This document shows positions 11,982 to 24,272 of a stretch of 64,000 nt of DNA, piece by piece. The stretch covers positions 202,104,690 through 202,168,689 of the forward strand of contig CP136069.1 in NCBI GenBank assembly GCA_032622095.1, written 5' to 3'. The notes under the pieces are model-generated. The model did not search any database and was not told the origin of the DNA. It was given only the letters and a program-made list of their open reading frames with translations. The translations under genes were made by a program, and so were the position numbers. Positions within the stretch are counted from its first letter, which is position 1. The number at the start of each line of letters is the position of its first letter. Origin of the DNA: Siphonodentalium dalli. Lineage: Eukaryota; Mollusca; Scaphopoda; Gadilida; Siphonodentaliidae.

Positions 11982-12212
11982 GAGCAATTATTAAAATACA
12001 TGTAACATGCATGTAAATCTATTCATAATAGCATTGTTTGTATTGTCATTTTATTGTACCGGTATATATGAATTTCAATGCCAACTCTCTCTGAAGTTCC
12101 ATTCCACAAATCCGTTATACATGTATATGATAACTAATGGGTTGATACTTTTTGGAGAGTGTTGTGTCCTCTTGTCAAAACTTATCAAAATGATATTTTC
12201 ATGCTCACTCAG

Positions 12213-12383
12213 TTTTTGAAAAATCCTCTTGTCATTGACAAGGGAGAGGTGACTTGGAGTCAATCTAAAGATCCTCATACCCTGTCAATCGAAGAGGTGA
12301 CTTCGATGCCTTATCCTGGATGCAAGCAATTAAAATATAAACTTGACTGCATCTATCTTTTCCGGTTCAATATAATTGTTTAA
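12213..12383 (+). pseudogene. exon-like repeat copy 2 (frame intact)
   Basis: It follows an acceptor-like tract (ttttcatgctcactcag). It reads FLKNPLVIDKGEVTWSQ, then KDPHTLSIEEVTSM, and stays open to a stop at 12381-12383. It is the middle member of three diverged copies spaced 343 and 348 bp apart. No donor was recognised at its end. Function unknown. Confidence 0.5.
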
Positions 12384-12868
12384 TTGCCAATTTATTTTAC
12401 AGGCAAATGACAATGCCAACTATGGGTGATGTTCGATCAATTAAGCGTACTGGATGTATATCTAATAGCACATTCCTCGGGATTTTATTCTGGGTAACAT
12501 TTTTCTGACAATGCTGTGTTTTCTCAACAAATTTATCAATATATTTACTTTCATTCTCAGTTTTTGAAAGATCTTCATGTCATTGCCATGGGAGAGGTGG
12601 CTTGGAGTCAATCCGAAGATCCTCATGCCCTGTCAATTGAAGAAGTGGCTTCAAAAACTGATAATTAAAGTATCATATTCATACATTTTGTTGAGAAAAC
12701 ACAGCATTGTCAGAAAAATGTTACCCAGAATAAAATCCCGAGGAATGTGCTATTAGATATACATCCAGTACGCTTAATTGATCGAACATCACCCATATTT
12801 GGTATTGTCATTTGCCTGTAAAATAAATGGCAATTAAACAATTATATTGAACCGGAAAAACTGAGATA
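12353..12868. repeat. long inverted duplication, arms about 180 bp
   Basis: The left arm (about 12353-12530, from atcttttccggttcaatata to ttttctcaacaa) is repeated as a near-exact reverse complement at about 12688-12868. The spacer of about 157 bp contains exon-like copy 3. The arms differ at only a few bases (e.g. ctatgggtg versus the complement of cacccatat). As RNA this would form a very long hairpin. Confidence 0.92.
12561..12668 (+). pseudogene. exon-like repeat copy 3, in the loop of the inverted duplication
   Basis: It follows an excellent acceptor (atttactttcattctcag). It reads FLKDLHVIAMGEVAWSQ, then EDPHALSIEEVASKTDN, and stops at TAA 12666-12668. It shares the frame of copies 1 and 2, and several differences are synonymous (TCC/TCT, ATT/ATC, GAA/GAG). 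This is the best preserved copy and could be a terminal exon. Family not recognised. Confidence 0.5.
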
Positions 12869-13154
12869 AATAGTGAGTTAAAACTTTTCTTGCCCATTTG
12901 AATGTCATTGCAAATTTATTATACTAGTACATGTAAATGTCAATGTAATATGAGGTTCATTCAGAATATATAACATATGATAGCATGTTTTTCATGATTT
13001 ATTTTGGCTAATAATTATCGCTTTCAATATCAAACATTCTTACTGTGATGGCCTAAATTCAGTGGCCTCAACCATGCGATTCTGATTCGACATTACAGTT
13101 GCTACATCACCCAAAAATGTCCAATATTTGCAAAAAGAATGCATGTAAATTTAT
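12869..13154. other. intronic sequence, nothing recognised
   Basis: AT-rich; part (about 12890-12960) resembles the spacer of the 345-bp repeat. Confidence 0.4.
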
Positions 13155-13520
13155 TACACATAAAGTGTATAGATTAGTTGGTACACAGTGTGTGTACCAA
13201 ATATGCACAATACTGGGTACTATATACTACAAAATTGTGTAGGTTGTTACACAGATGTGTATAAATAAAGTACCCACTGCTGTGTACTATGTACACAAAT
13301 GTGTACACACTAACTGTGTATTATATGTGTACTAACTGTGTAGTAACTGTATACCAACGTTTTACTTCACATAAGTGTATAGCGACTACACATACATGTG
13401 TGTATGGAGCTACACATATTGTGCGTACCAAAAATTGCTCTACAGTTTCTACACATAATTGTTGGGGAGCAGATGTTACACATATATGTGTACAAAGTGT
13501 GTAGCGTTTCTACACAGTGT
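13155..13520. repeat. degenerate palindromic TGTGTA/TACACA repeat
   Basis: Dense, irregular copies of tgtgtac, acacataa, tacacac and tgtgta in both orientations, many forming short palindromes such as tacacatatatgtgta. A similar but shorter patch occurs at 4262-4370. Reading frames over it are low-complexity shadows. Confidence 0.8.
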
Positions 13521-13810
13521 TTTTTTAGAGAGTATAGCAATATAAGTTTAGGATTGCAAACGATGTGTATATCATATATGGTCATGCAGTAGCATCGTTT
13601 TGTTGCCCAAGCAAAAAAAATACAAGATAGTTGTAAAAATCATATCGAAGGAACATGTCCATATCTGAGCAAAACTCGCGTGCGAAAGAATCAACTGTGA
13701 CATGATAACACCAGTCGGCAGCCGCTACTTAGACACGCCCTCGCTGGAGGTAATTTACACCTCCACCCTTTGACTGATTGTTTGACAATTCTAAACCGCG
13801 ATGAAGTAAA

Positions 13811-14250
13811 GACGGATTCGTCATCTCGAGTTTAGTCTCCGTGAAGCTGGTTTAGCTGGACTGCCGAATTAAATGATTTAGTTGCCCGTTTAAGCTTATA
13901 AAACGCAAACAAATTGAGAGAAACTTATCCCCACACGCTTTATATATATATATATGTGAGTGCTTCTCGCTTATAAATTTCCAATCAAAATATGGTCGCT
14001 GTCGTAATTATTGATTTTCGCAATAAATAAACGAGGCGGTCCGCATTAGGAACGTACGATTAATTATCTCGACGTCACAGAGTCACTACTGCTAAACTAC
14101 TGGTATGGGTGGACCAGGTTTAAACCAGAGATGACGAATGCGTCACTTAGACCTTCGGTCGCGGGTTTAGTCCACGGATTTAGCTGACTCACGGCGGTTT
14201 AAACCTAGAGGTTTACATAGACCAGGTTTAAACCTGAGATGACGAATCGG
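13811..14250. mobile_element. MITE-like element with gattcgtcatctc ends
   Basis: The left end ggattcgtcatctcgagttta is answered by an inverted taaacctgagatgacgaatc on the right at 14229-14249. An extra inner copy of ggtttaaaccagagatgacgaat lies at 14117-14140. No protein coding. Target duplication not resolved. Confidence 0.55.
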
Positions 14251-14612
14251 GCCAGAGAGTCAAAAACTGGTCAGTTTCGTATTTGTATTCCATGTTGTTC
14301 TGCGATAGTTCAATCCGATGAAGACAATGGGGATATATACGTCCGCTGTTGTACATGTATATAATTTAAGATATATACGTCCGCTGTTGTATATATGAAA
14401 ACATTGACGCATCTATGTTCGTTGTTATGGCTGAACATAGTCTGACTACGAGTCCAATATGTATTTTATATGATTTCACAGAGTATCACGGTACGATGAA
14501 TACATTACAATAATAACCAATACACGTCCGATGCACGTGACTGATTTTTTTAAAATTAAACGGCATCAATTGATATGAAACACTGGATTCGTAGTTTACT
14601 CAAGAGGCTTTT
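14251..14612. other. intronic sequence with a short direct repeat
   Basis: Contains gatatatacgtccgctgttgt twice (about 14332 and 14372). No gene. Confidence 0.45.
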
Positions 14613-14682
14613 ATTATCAGGTCTGGTAATTCCCAATTATAGCTACAATAGCTGTATGTGTGTAGCTCTTGTAGCTACATTT
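14613..14682. repeat. left arm of inverted repeat flanking the 30-bp satellite
   Basis: The block attatcaggtctggtaatt, then cccaattatagctacaatag, reappears as its reverse complement at 21803-21872, with about three mismatches over the best 36 bp. The two arms bracket the whole satellite array at distances of about 60 bp and 330 bp. Confidence 0.8.
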
Positions 14683-14743
14683 GAATATCGCAACACAATA
14701 TTTTACCAATTGGCGTTGCACGAAAGCATCATCGCGAGCTGTT

Positions 14744-17700
14744 GCAACTAAGGGTGAGGGGTGTTATCTTATTACAACTAAGGGTGAGGGGTGTTATCTT
14801 ATTACAACTAAGGGTGAGGGGTATTATGTTATTACAACTAAGGGTGAGGGGTATTATGTTATTACAACTAAGGGTGAGGGGTATTATGTTTTTACAACTA
14901 AGGGTGAGGGGTGTTATGTTAATACAACTAAGGGTGAGGGGTGTTATGTTATTACAACTAAGGGTGAGGGGTATTATGTTATTACAACTAAGGGTGAGGG
15001 GTATTATGTTCTTACAACTAAGGGTGAGGGGTGTTATGTTATACACCTAAGGGTGAGTGGTGTTATGTTATTACAACCAAGGGTGAGGGGTATTATGTTA
15101 TTACACATAAGGGTGATGGGTGTTATGTTATTACAACTAAGGGTGATGGGTGTTATGTTATTACAACTAAGGGTGAGGTGTGTTATGATATTACAACTAA
15201 GGGTGTTATGTTGTTACAATTAAGGGTGAGGGGTGTTATGTTATTACAACTAAGGGTGAGGGGTATTATGTTCTTACAACTAATGGTGAGGGGTATTATG
15301 GTATTACAACTAAGGATGAGGGGTATTATGTTACTACAACTAAGGGTGAGGGGTATTATGTTCTTACAACTAAGGATGATGGGTATTATGTTATTACAAC
15401 TAAGGGTGAGGGGTATTATGTTCTTACAACTAAGGGTGAGGGGTGTTATGTTATACACCTAAGGGTGAGTGGTGTTATGTTATTACAACCAAGGGTGAGG
15501 GGTATTATGTTATTACACATAAGGGTGATGGGTGTTATGTTATTACAACTAAGGGTGATGGGTGTTATGTTATTACAACTAAGGGTGAGGTGTGTTATGA
15601 TATTACAACTAAGGGTGTTATGTTGTTACAACTAAGGGTGAGGGGTGTTATGTTTTTACAACTAAGGGTGATGGGTATTATGTTATTACAACTAAGGATG
15701 AGGGGTATTATGTTATTACAACTAAGGGTGATGGGTATTATGTTATTACAACTATGGGTGAGGGGTATTATGTTATTACAACTAATGGTGAGGGGTATTA
15801 TGTTATTATAACTAAGGGTGAGGGGTATTATGTTATTACAACTAATGGTGAGGGGTATTATGTTATTACAACTAAGGGTGATGGGTATTATGTTATTACA
15901 ACTATGGGTGAGGGGTATTATGTTATTACAACTAAGGGTGAGGGGTATTATGTTATTACAACTATGGGTGAGGGGTATTATGTTATTATAACTATGGGTG
16001 ATGGGTATCATGTTATTACAACTATGGGTGAGGGGAATTATGTTATTACAACTAAGGGTGAGGGGTATTATGTTATTACAACTAAGGGTGAGGGGTATTA
16101 TGTTATTATAACTAATGGTGAGGGGAATTATGTTATTACAACTAAGGGTGAGGGGTATTATGTTATTACAACTAAGGGTGAGGGGTATCATGTTATTACA
16201 ACTATGGGTGAGGGGAATTATGTTATTATAACTAAGGGTGAAGGGTATTATGTTATTACAACTAAGGGTGAGGGGTATCATGTTATTACAACTATGGGTG
16301 AGGGGAATTATGTTATTATAACTAAGGGTGAGGGGTATTATGTTATTATAACTATGGGTGAGGGGTATTATGTTATTATAACTAAGGGTGGGGGGTATTA
16401 TGTTATTACAAATAAGGGTGAGGGGTTTTATGTTATTACAACTATGGGTGAGGGGTATTATGTTATTACAACTAAGGGTGAGGGGTATTATGTTATTATA
16501 ACTAAGGGTGAGGGGAATTATGTTATTACAACTAAGGGTGAGGGGTATTATGTTATTACAACTAAGGGTGATGGGTATCATGTTATTACAACTATGGGTG
16601 AGGGGTATTATGTTATTATAACTAAGGGTGAGGGGTATTATGTTATTACAACTAAGGGTGAGGGGTATTATGTTAATATAACTAAGGGTGAGGGGTATTA
16701 TGTTATTTTAACTAAGGGTGAGGGGTATTATGTTATTACAACTAAGGGTGAGGGGTATTATGTTATTACAACTAAGGGTGAGGGTATTATGTTATTACAA
16801 CTAAGGGTGAGGGGTATTATGTTATTACAACTAAGGGTGAGGGGTATTATGTTATTACAACTAAGGGTGAGGGGTATTATGTTCTTACAACTAAGGGTGA
16901 GGGGTATTATGTTCTTACAACTAAGGGTGAGGGGTTTTATGTTATTACAACTAAGGGTGAGGGGTATTATGTTATTACCACTAAGGGTGAGGGTATTATG
17001 TTATTATAACTAAGGGTGAGGGGTATTATGTTATTACAACTAAGGGTGAGGGGTTTTATGTTCTTACAACTAAGGGTGAGGGGTATTATGTTATTACAAA
17101 TAAGGGTGAGGGTGTTATGTTAGTACAACTAAGGGTGATGGGTTTTATGTTAGTACAACTAAGGGTGAGGGGTATTATGTTATTATAACTAAGGGTGAGG
17201 GGTATTATGTTCTTACAAATAAGGGTGAGGGGTTTTATGTTCTTGCAACTAAGGTTGGGGGGTTTTATGTTATTAAAACTAAGGGTGAGGGGTTTTATGT
17301 TATTACAACTAAGGGTGAGGGGTTTTATGATATTACAACTAAGGGTGAGGGGTATGATGTTCTTACAACTAAGGTTGGGGGATTTTATGTTCTTACAACT
17401 GCAGTTGGGGGTTTTATGTTCTTACAACTAAGGGTGAGGGGTATTATGTTATTACAGCTAAGGTTGTGGGGTTTTATGTTCTTACAACTAAGGTTGGGGG
17501 TTTTATGTTCTTACAACTGAGGGTGAGGGGTATTATGTTATTACAACTAAGGGTGAAGGGTATTATGTTATTACAACTAAGGGTGATGGGTATTATGTTG
17601 TTACAACTAAGGGTGAGGGGTTTTATGTTATTACAACTAAGGATGAGGAGTATTATGTTCTTACAACTAAGGGTGAGGGGTATTATGTTATTACAACTAA

Positions 17701-20700
17701 GGGTGAAGGGTATTATGTTATTACAACTAAGGGTGATGGGTATTATGTTCTTACAACTAAGGATGAGGAGTATTATGTTCTTACAACTAAGTGTGGGGGG
17801 TATTATGTTCTTACAACTAAGGGTGGGGTATTATGTTATTACAACTAAGGGTGAGGGGTATTATGTTCTTACAACTAAGTGTGGGGGGTATTATGTTCTT
17901 ACAACTAAGGGTGGGGTATTATGTTATTACAACTAAGGGTGAGGGGTATTATGTTATTACAACTAAGTGTGGGGGGTATTATGTTCTTACAACTAAGGGT
18001 GGGGTATTGTGTTATTACAACTAAGTGTGAGGGGTATTATGTTATTACAACTAAGTGTGGGGGTATTATGTTATTACAACTAAGGGTGAGGGTATTATGT
18101 TCTTACAACTAAGGGTGAGGGGTTTTATGTTATTACAACTAATGGTGAGGGGTGTTATGTTATTACAACTAAGAGTGAGGGTGTTATGTTATTACAACTA
18201 AGGGTGATGTGTGTTATGTTATTACAGCTAAGGGTGAGGGGTGTTATGTTATTACAACTAATGGTGAGGGGTGTTATCTTATTACAACTAAGGGTGATGG
18301 GTATTATGTTATTACAACTAAGGGTGAGGGGTATTATGTTATTACAACTAAGGGTGAGGGGTATTATGTTTTTACAACTAAGGGTGAGGGGTGTTATGTT
18401 AATACAACTAAGGGTGAGGGGTGTTATGTTATTACAACTAAGGGTGAGGGGTATTATGTTATTACAACTAAGGGTGAGGGGTATTATGTTCTTACAACTA
18501 AGGGTGAGGGGTGTTATGTTATACACCTAAGGGTGAGTGGTCTTATGTTATTACAACCAAGGGTGAGGGGTATTATGTTATTACACATAAGGGTGATGGG
18601 TGTTATGTTATTACAACTAAGGGTGATGGGTGTTATGTTATTACAACTAAGGGTGAGGTGTGTTATGATATTACAACTAAGGGTGTTATGTTGTTACAAC
18701 TAAGGGTGAGGGGTGTTATGTTTTTACAACTAAGGGTGATGGGTATTATGTTATTACAACTAAGGATGAGGGGTTTTATGTTATTACAACTAAGGGTGAT
18801 GGGTATTATGTTATTACAACTATGGGTGAGGGGTATTATGTTATTACAACTAATGGTGAGGGGTATTATGTTATTATAACTAAGGGTGAGGGGTATTATG
18901 TTATTACAACTAATGGTGAGGGGTATTATGTTATTACAACTAAGGGTGATGGGTATTATGTTATTACAACTATGGGTGAGGGGTATTATGTTATTACAAC
19001 TAAGGGTGAGGGGTATTATGTTATTACAACTATGGGTGAGGGGTATTATGTTATTATAACTATGGGTGATGGGTATCATGTTATTACAACTATGGGTGAG
19101 GGGAATTATGTTATTACAACTAAGGGTGAGGGGTATTATGTTATTACAACTAAGGGTGAGGGGTATTATGTTATTATAACTAATGGTGAGGGGAATTATG
19201 TTATTACAACTAAGGGTGAGGGGTATTATGTTATTACAACTAAGGGTGAGGGGTATCATGTTATTACAACTATGGGTGAGGAGAATTATGTTATTATAAC
19301 TAAGGGTGAAGGGTATTATGTTATTACAACTAAGGGTGAGGGGTATCATGTTATTACAACTATGGGTGAGGGGAATTATGTTATTATAACTAAGGGTGAG
19401 GGGTATTATGTTATTATAACTATGGGTGAGGGGTATTATGTTATTATAACTAAGGGTGAGGGGTATTATGTTATTACAAATAAGGGTGAGGGGTTTTATG
19501 TTATTACAACTATGGGTGAGGGGTATTATGTTATTACAACTAAGGGTGAGGGGTATTATGTTATTATAACTAAGGGTGAGGGGAATTATGTTATTACAAC
19601 TAAGGGTGAGGGGTATTATGTTATTACAACTAAGGGTGATGGGTATCATGTTATTACAACTATGGGTGAGGGGTATTATGTTATTATAACTAAGGGTGAG
19701 GGGTATTATGTTATTACAACTAAGGGTGAGGGGTATTATGTTATTATAACTAAGGGTGAGGGGTATTATGTTATTATAACTAAGGGTGAGGGGTATTATG
19801 TTATTACAACTAAGGGTGAGGAGTATTATGTTATTACAACTAAGGGTGAGGGTATTATGTTATTACAACTAAGGGTGAGGGGTATTATGTTATTACAACT
19901 AAGGGTGAGGGGTATTATGTTATTACAACTAAGGGTGAGGGGTATTATGTTCTTACAACTAAGGGTGAGGGGTATTATGTTCTTACAACTAAGGGTGAGG
20001 GGTTTTATGTTATTACAACTAAGGGTGAGGGGTATTATGTTATTACCACTAAGGGTGAGGGTATTATGTTATTATAACTAAGGGTGAGGGGTATTATGTT
20101 ATTACAACTAAGGGTGAGGGGTTTTATGTTCTTACAACTAAGGGTGAGGGGTATTATGTTATTACAAATAAGGGTGAGGGTGTTATGTTAGTACAACTAA
20201 GTGTGAGGGGTTTTATGTTCTTACAACTAAGGGTGAGGGGTATTATGTTATTACAAATAAGGGTGAGGGGTATTATGTTATACAACTAAGTGTGAATGGT
20301 ATTATGTTCTTACAACTAAGGGTGATGGGTTTTATGTTAGTACAACTAAGGGTGAGGGGTATTATGTTATTATAACTAAGGGTGAGGGGTATTATGTTCT
20401 TACAAATAAGGGTGAGGGGTTTTATGTTCTTGCAACTAAGGTTGGGGGGTTTATGTTATTAAAACTAAGGGTGAGGGGTTTTATGTTATTACAACTAAGG
20501 GTGAGGGGTTTTATGATATTACAACTAAGGGTGAGGGGTATGATGTTCTTACAACTAAGGTTGGGGGATTTTATGTTCTTACAACTGCAGTTGGGGGTTT
20601 TATGTTCTTACAACTAAGGGTGAGGGGTATTATGTTATTACAGCTAAGGTTGTGGGGTTTTATGTTCTTACAACTAAGGTTGGGGGTTTTATGTTCTTAC

Positions 20701-21476
20701 AACTGAGGGTGAGGGGTATTATGTTATTACAACTAAGGGTGAAGGGTATTATGTTATTACAACTAAGGGTGATGGGTATTATGTTCTTACAACTAAGGAT
20801 GAGGGGTATTATGTTCTTACAACTAAGGGTGAGGGGTATTATGTTATTACAACTAAGTGTGGGGGGTATTATGTTCTTACAACTAAGGGTGGGGTATTAT
20901 GTTATTACAACTAAGGGTGAGGGGTATTATGTTATTACAACTAAGTGTGGGGGGTATTATGTTCTTACAACTAAGGGTGGGGTATTGTGTTATTACAACT
21001 AAGTGTGAGGGGTATTATGTTATTACAACTAAGTGTGGGGGTATTATGTTATTACAACTAAGGGTGAGGGTATTATGTTCTTACAACTAAGGGTGAGGGG
21101 TTTTATGTTATTACAACTAATGGTGAGGGGTGTTATGTTATTACAACTAAGAGTGAGGGTGTTATGTTATTACAACTAAGGGTGATGTGTGTTATGTTAT
21201 TACAGCTAAGGGTGAGGGGTGTTATGTTATTACAACTAAGGGTGGGGGTGTTATGTTATTACAACTAAGGGTGAGGGGTGTTATGTTATTACCACTAAGG
21301 GTGAGGGGTATGATGTTCTTACAAATAAGGGTGAGTGGTATTATGTTATTACAACTAAGGGTGAGGGGTATTATGTTATTACAACTAATGGTGAGGGGTA
21401 TTAAGTTATTACAACTATGGGTGAGGGGTTTTATGTTATTACAACTAAGGGTGAGGTGTATTATGTTCTTACAACT
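14744..21476. repeat. 30-bp satellite array, about 224 copies, with nested duplications
   Basis: The unit is acaactaagggtgaggggta plus ttatgttatt (30 bp). The period is a multiple of three and the unit has no stop in several frames, so frames of up to 419 codons (TKGEGYYVIT repeats, plus strand) and 328 codons (minus strand) stay open. These are by-products, not genes. Higher-order structure is clear: a block at about 15031-15442 is repeated at +412 bp, and a block of about 3 kb starting near 15450 is repeated at +3068 bp with very few changes. The right part holds variants (aaggttgggg, aagtgtgggg) in matching order in both large copies. Confidence 0.97.
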
Positions 21477-21802
21477 TATGAAACCACTGCCGGTGACATT
21501 TCGGTGGCACCAGCTTGCGGAATATCATTGGTATAGCCTGGCACATGCATCTGTTTAGAAATTCGCTATGCTATGTGATATGGGGCAAGGATCCATCCAT
21601 ATATGATATAGTGTTCTGTATAGGTACAGTTGGCAGGAAAAAGTAACAGTGTTGGAATAAATTTTTTAATTATACATAAAAATGGCAAATAATATTGATT
21701 TACGAAGAGTATAATCAAACCATGTTCGTGTATATTTAAATGAATGTTTGTTGGGTTATCTCTCTTCACACAGATTCATGCATCAATCCTCAATATCAAT
21801 AT

Positions 21803-21872
21803 TAGCTACACTAGCTACATATGGCTATTGTAGCTATATTTGGGAATTGCCAGACCTGATTATTATAATAAT
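21803..21872. repeat. right arm of inverted repeat flanking the 30-bp satellite
   Basis: It reads tagctacatatggctattgt, then agctatatttgggaattgcc, then agacctgatt, the reverse complement of 14613-14680. Together the arms suggest that the satellite expanded inside an inverted-repeat transposon. Confidence 0.8.
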
Positions 21873-21983
21873 CATTGTCACACTAACAGGCAAAAATAAA
21901 ATATGTCCAAATGAAAAAAGTAGAATAACTAGAGAGATGAGAATGAGAACAACACCGTTTGCCATTTCGTGAAATGCCCTTAT

Positions 21984-22575
21984 AATGACGAACAACCATA
22001 CCAAATGTCAGTATTTTCATATAACTCATGATGAACGAACAGCCATACTAAATGTCAACAATATCATATATCTCATGATGACGAACAGCCATACCAAATG
22101 TCAGCAATATCATATAACTCATGATGACGAACAGCCATACCAAATGTCAACAATATCATATAACTCATGATGACGAACAGCCATACCAAATGTCAGCAAT
22201 ATCATATAACTCATGATGACGAACAGCCATACCAAATGTCAGCAATGTCATATAACTCATGATGACGAACAGCCATACCAAATGTCAACAATATCATATA
22301 ACTCATGATGACGAACAGCCATACCAAATGTCAGCAATATCATATAACTCATGATGACGAACAGCCATACCAAATATCAACAATATCATATATCTCATGA
22401 TGCCGAACAGCCATACCAAATGTCAACAATATCATATAACTCATGATGACGAACGGATGTCAGCAATATCATATAACTCATGATGACGAACAGCCATACT
22501 AAATGTCAGCAATGTCATATAACTCATGATGACGAACAGACATACCAAATGTCAGCAGTATCATATAACTCATGG
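21984..22575. repeat. 46-bp tandem repeat, about 13 copies
   Basis: Unit catgatgacgaacagccata, then ccaaatgtcagcaatatcat, then ataact. Copies vary at a few sites (gcaatat/acaatat) and one has an internal deletion near 22450. Confidence 0.95.
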
Positions 22576-22875
22576 CTGAGATACTCCAGTAAACGGACAA
22601 AAATCGACATTTCCAGATAAACGAAGGAAAATAACTGTTGAAAAGAACAATACCGGTTGACACTTCATTGAAAGCCCTTGTGATAATGAACACACATGCC
22701 AACTCACATCAAGATCCAATAACCCATGGTTAAGATACTCAGAACGACGGGCAAAACAATCGACATTTCCAGATATATAAAGAAGAATAGATGTAGGACT
22801 GAAAAATCGAACAAAACGTATGAACATTACTATGAATGTCCTCATTGAGATGCGACAATATGTGTGAGATGATGT
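22576..22875. repeat. two diverged approximately 155-bp repeat units
   Basis: The units at about 22572 and 22726 share catgg.t.agatactc, aaaa(c)aatcgacatttccaga and cattgaaagccc-like blocks. A third decayed relative lies left of the 46-bp array (about 21885-21990). The 46-bp satellite therefore looks like a local amplification within an older, longer repeat. Confidence 0.6.
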
Positions 22876-24116
22876 CCTAGGTGGTACAGTGCAATATGAC
22901 ATGTCTTAAGTGGTTATTAATTTCCAACAACATAGTATTGCTGAGGTCAAACGCTTGATATGACATTTAAAATGACATTGTGTGTACCAATCTTTATATT
23001 TAGAAAAAAGGATTGCATTTTCCACAGAATGTTATTGATCTGATATTCAGTCTGAAGCAAAATTGTAAACTCGTGTGGCCCATTTCTGAGTATGTATTGT
23101 AATAGTTTTAACAGTGTTGGTTGTGTGTTCCATAAACCTTGACTCCTTGAAGCTGGAATTCTTCAAGTGATATGTATGTCTAATAAGGGACCAGTATATT
23201 GTTTCTCATCAGTGGTAACCACACATGATGACATACCAAGTCCAAGTTCGGTCTATTGTGGACAAAACACGGTCTATTTTTGTAAAAAAAATCGACGGAC
23301 ATATATGTGGTATCAATTTTAGGCTACACACAAACCACGTATGGACACATTTTATGTCTCAATACCAAATGATAACCACTTTGCAATAACATTCCTCTTA
23401 AACCCTCATTCGACACATAATATATATAAAATATCACATAATATTGCAAGTGCGGGCGCACCGACGGACGCGCGGACGACGGACGCCAACCAATGACAAC
23501 AGCTCAAATTTGACTTCGTCAAATTGAGCCAGAAGGATAATTTCTAGACTAATCACCACGCTTCGTGTCAGTCATTAAAACTAGCATTGGCCACATCTAT
23601 CTAACGTTATAAGTATCTTTAAGTAAGTATTCCCCCACATACATAGAACGTATTCATGTAATGATGTAATGCCATTGGATATCTGAAGATCATGGCATTA
23701 AATTTATAAAAATGTGTCCCGTGATTTACATTTAATTATAAGTCATACAAATTTTTTAGTTTGTATAAATATTCCACACATATTTTTGAAGTAAGACACC
23801 GCTCTTTATGTTTACCATATCAGACTGAATAACAATGAACAGTCTTCCTCATATAATTAACGCCCTCGGGTGTATACTGTCCTACAGATTCTCGAGAGCT
23901 GTGGTTCGCTGGGCGTTTTATTTATAGATAATGGGTTTTTCCGGTTGTGACAATTCGCAGTAGGTCCCTATTTGCGGAGTTCTATTTGCGGAGGTCTCCG
24001 AATTCGCGGACGTCCCCTAAAATGGTCGAAATATGATGATTTTAATGAGGGAACGGTGCGTATATGTCTATTGACACGTATTGTAAACAAATAACGACAC
24101 GATCATTCTATCAATC
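22876..24116. other. intronic sequence with a Helitron-end-like motif
   Basis: No gene. At about 23504-23550 a hairpin (ctcaaatttgac / gtcaaattgag) stands about 15 bases before CTAG, similar in plan to Helitron 3' ends. It is preceded by a GC-rich gacggacgcgcggacgacgg stretch. The following base is A, not T, and no 5' end was found, so this is only suggestive. Sequence at about 23910-23960 (tgggcgttttatttatagat) belongs to the dispersed family seen at 33.7 and 42.6 kb. Confidence 0.4.
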
Positions 24117-24118
24117 AT

Positions 24119-24152
<34 letters not shown>
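24117..24152. repeat. (atc)n microsatellite
   Basis: About twelve perfect atc units. The His-run frame across it is not a gene. Confidence 0.95.
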
Positions 24153-24153
<1 letters not shown>

Positions 24154-24272
24154 AATACGGAACAAGTCTTGCGATTTTTCGTCCCAATAACATTATTTGC
24201 AATGCTTGTTTACAAATATATGATCGTCATTCGATATTTACTTGTGAGTTACTTGTGAGTCACTTGAACATA

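Noticed and set aside
15754-17013. A 419-codon open frame on the plus strand
   Set aside because: It lies wholly in the 30-bp satellite, consists of a ten-residue repeat, and overlaps equally open frames on the other strand. It is a by-product of a period divisible by three.
14744-22575. CRISPR array
   Set aside because: The arrays are contiguous tandem repeats without unique spacers, and the genome is clearly eukaryotic.
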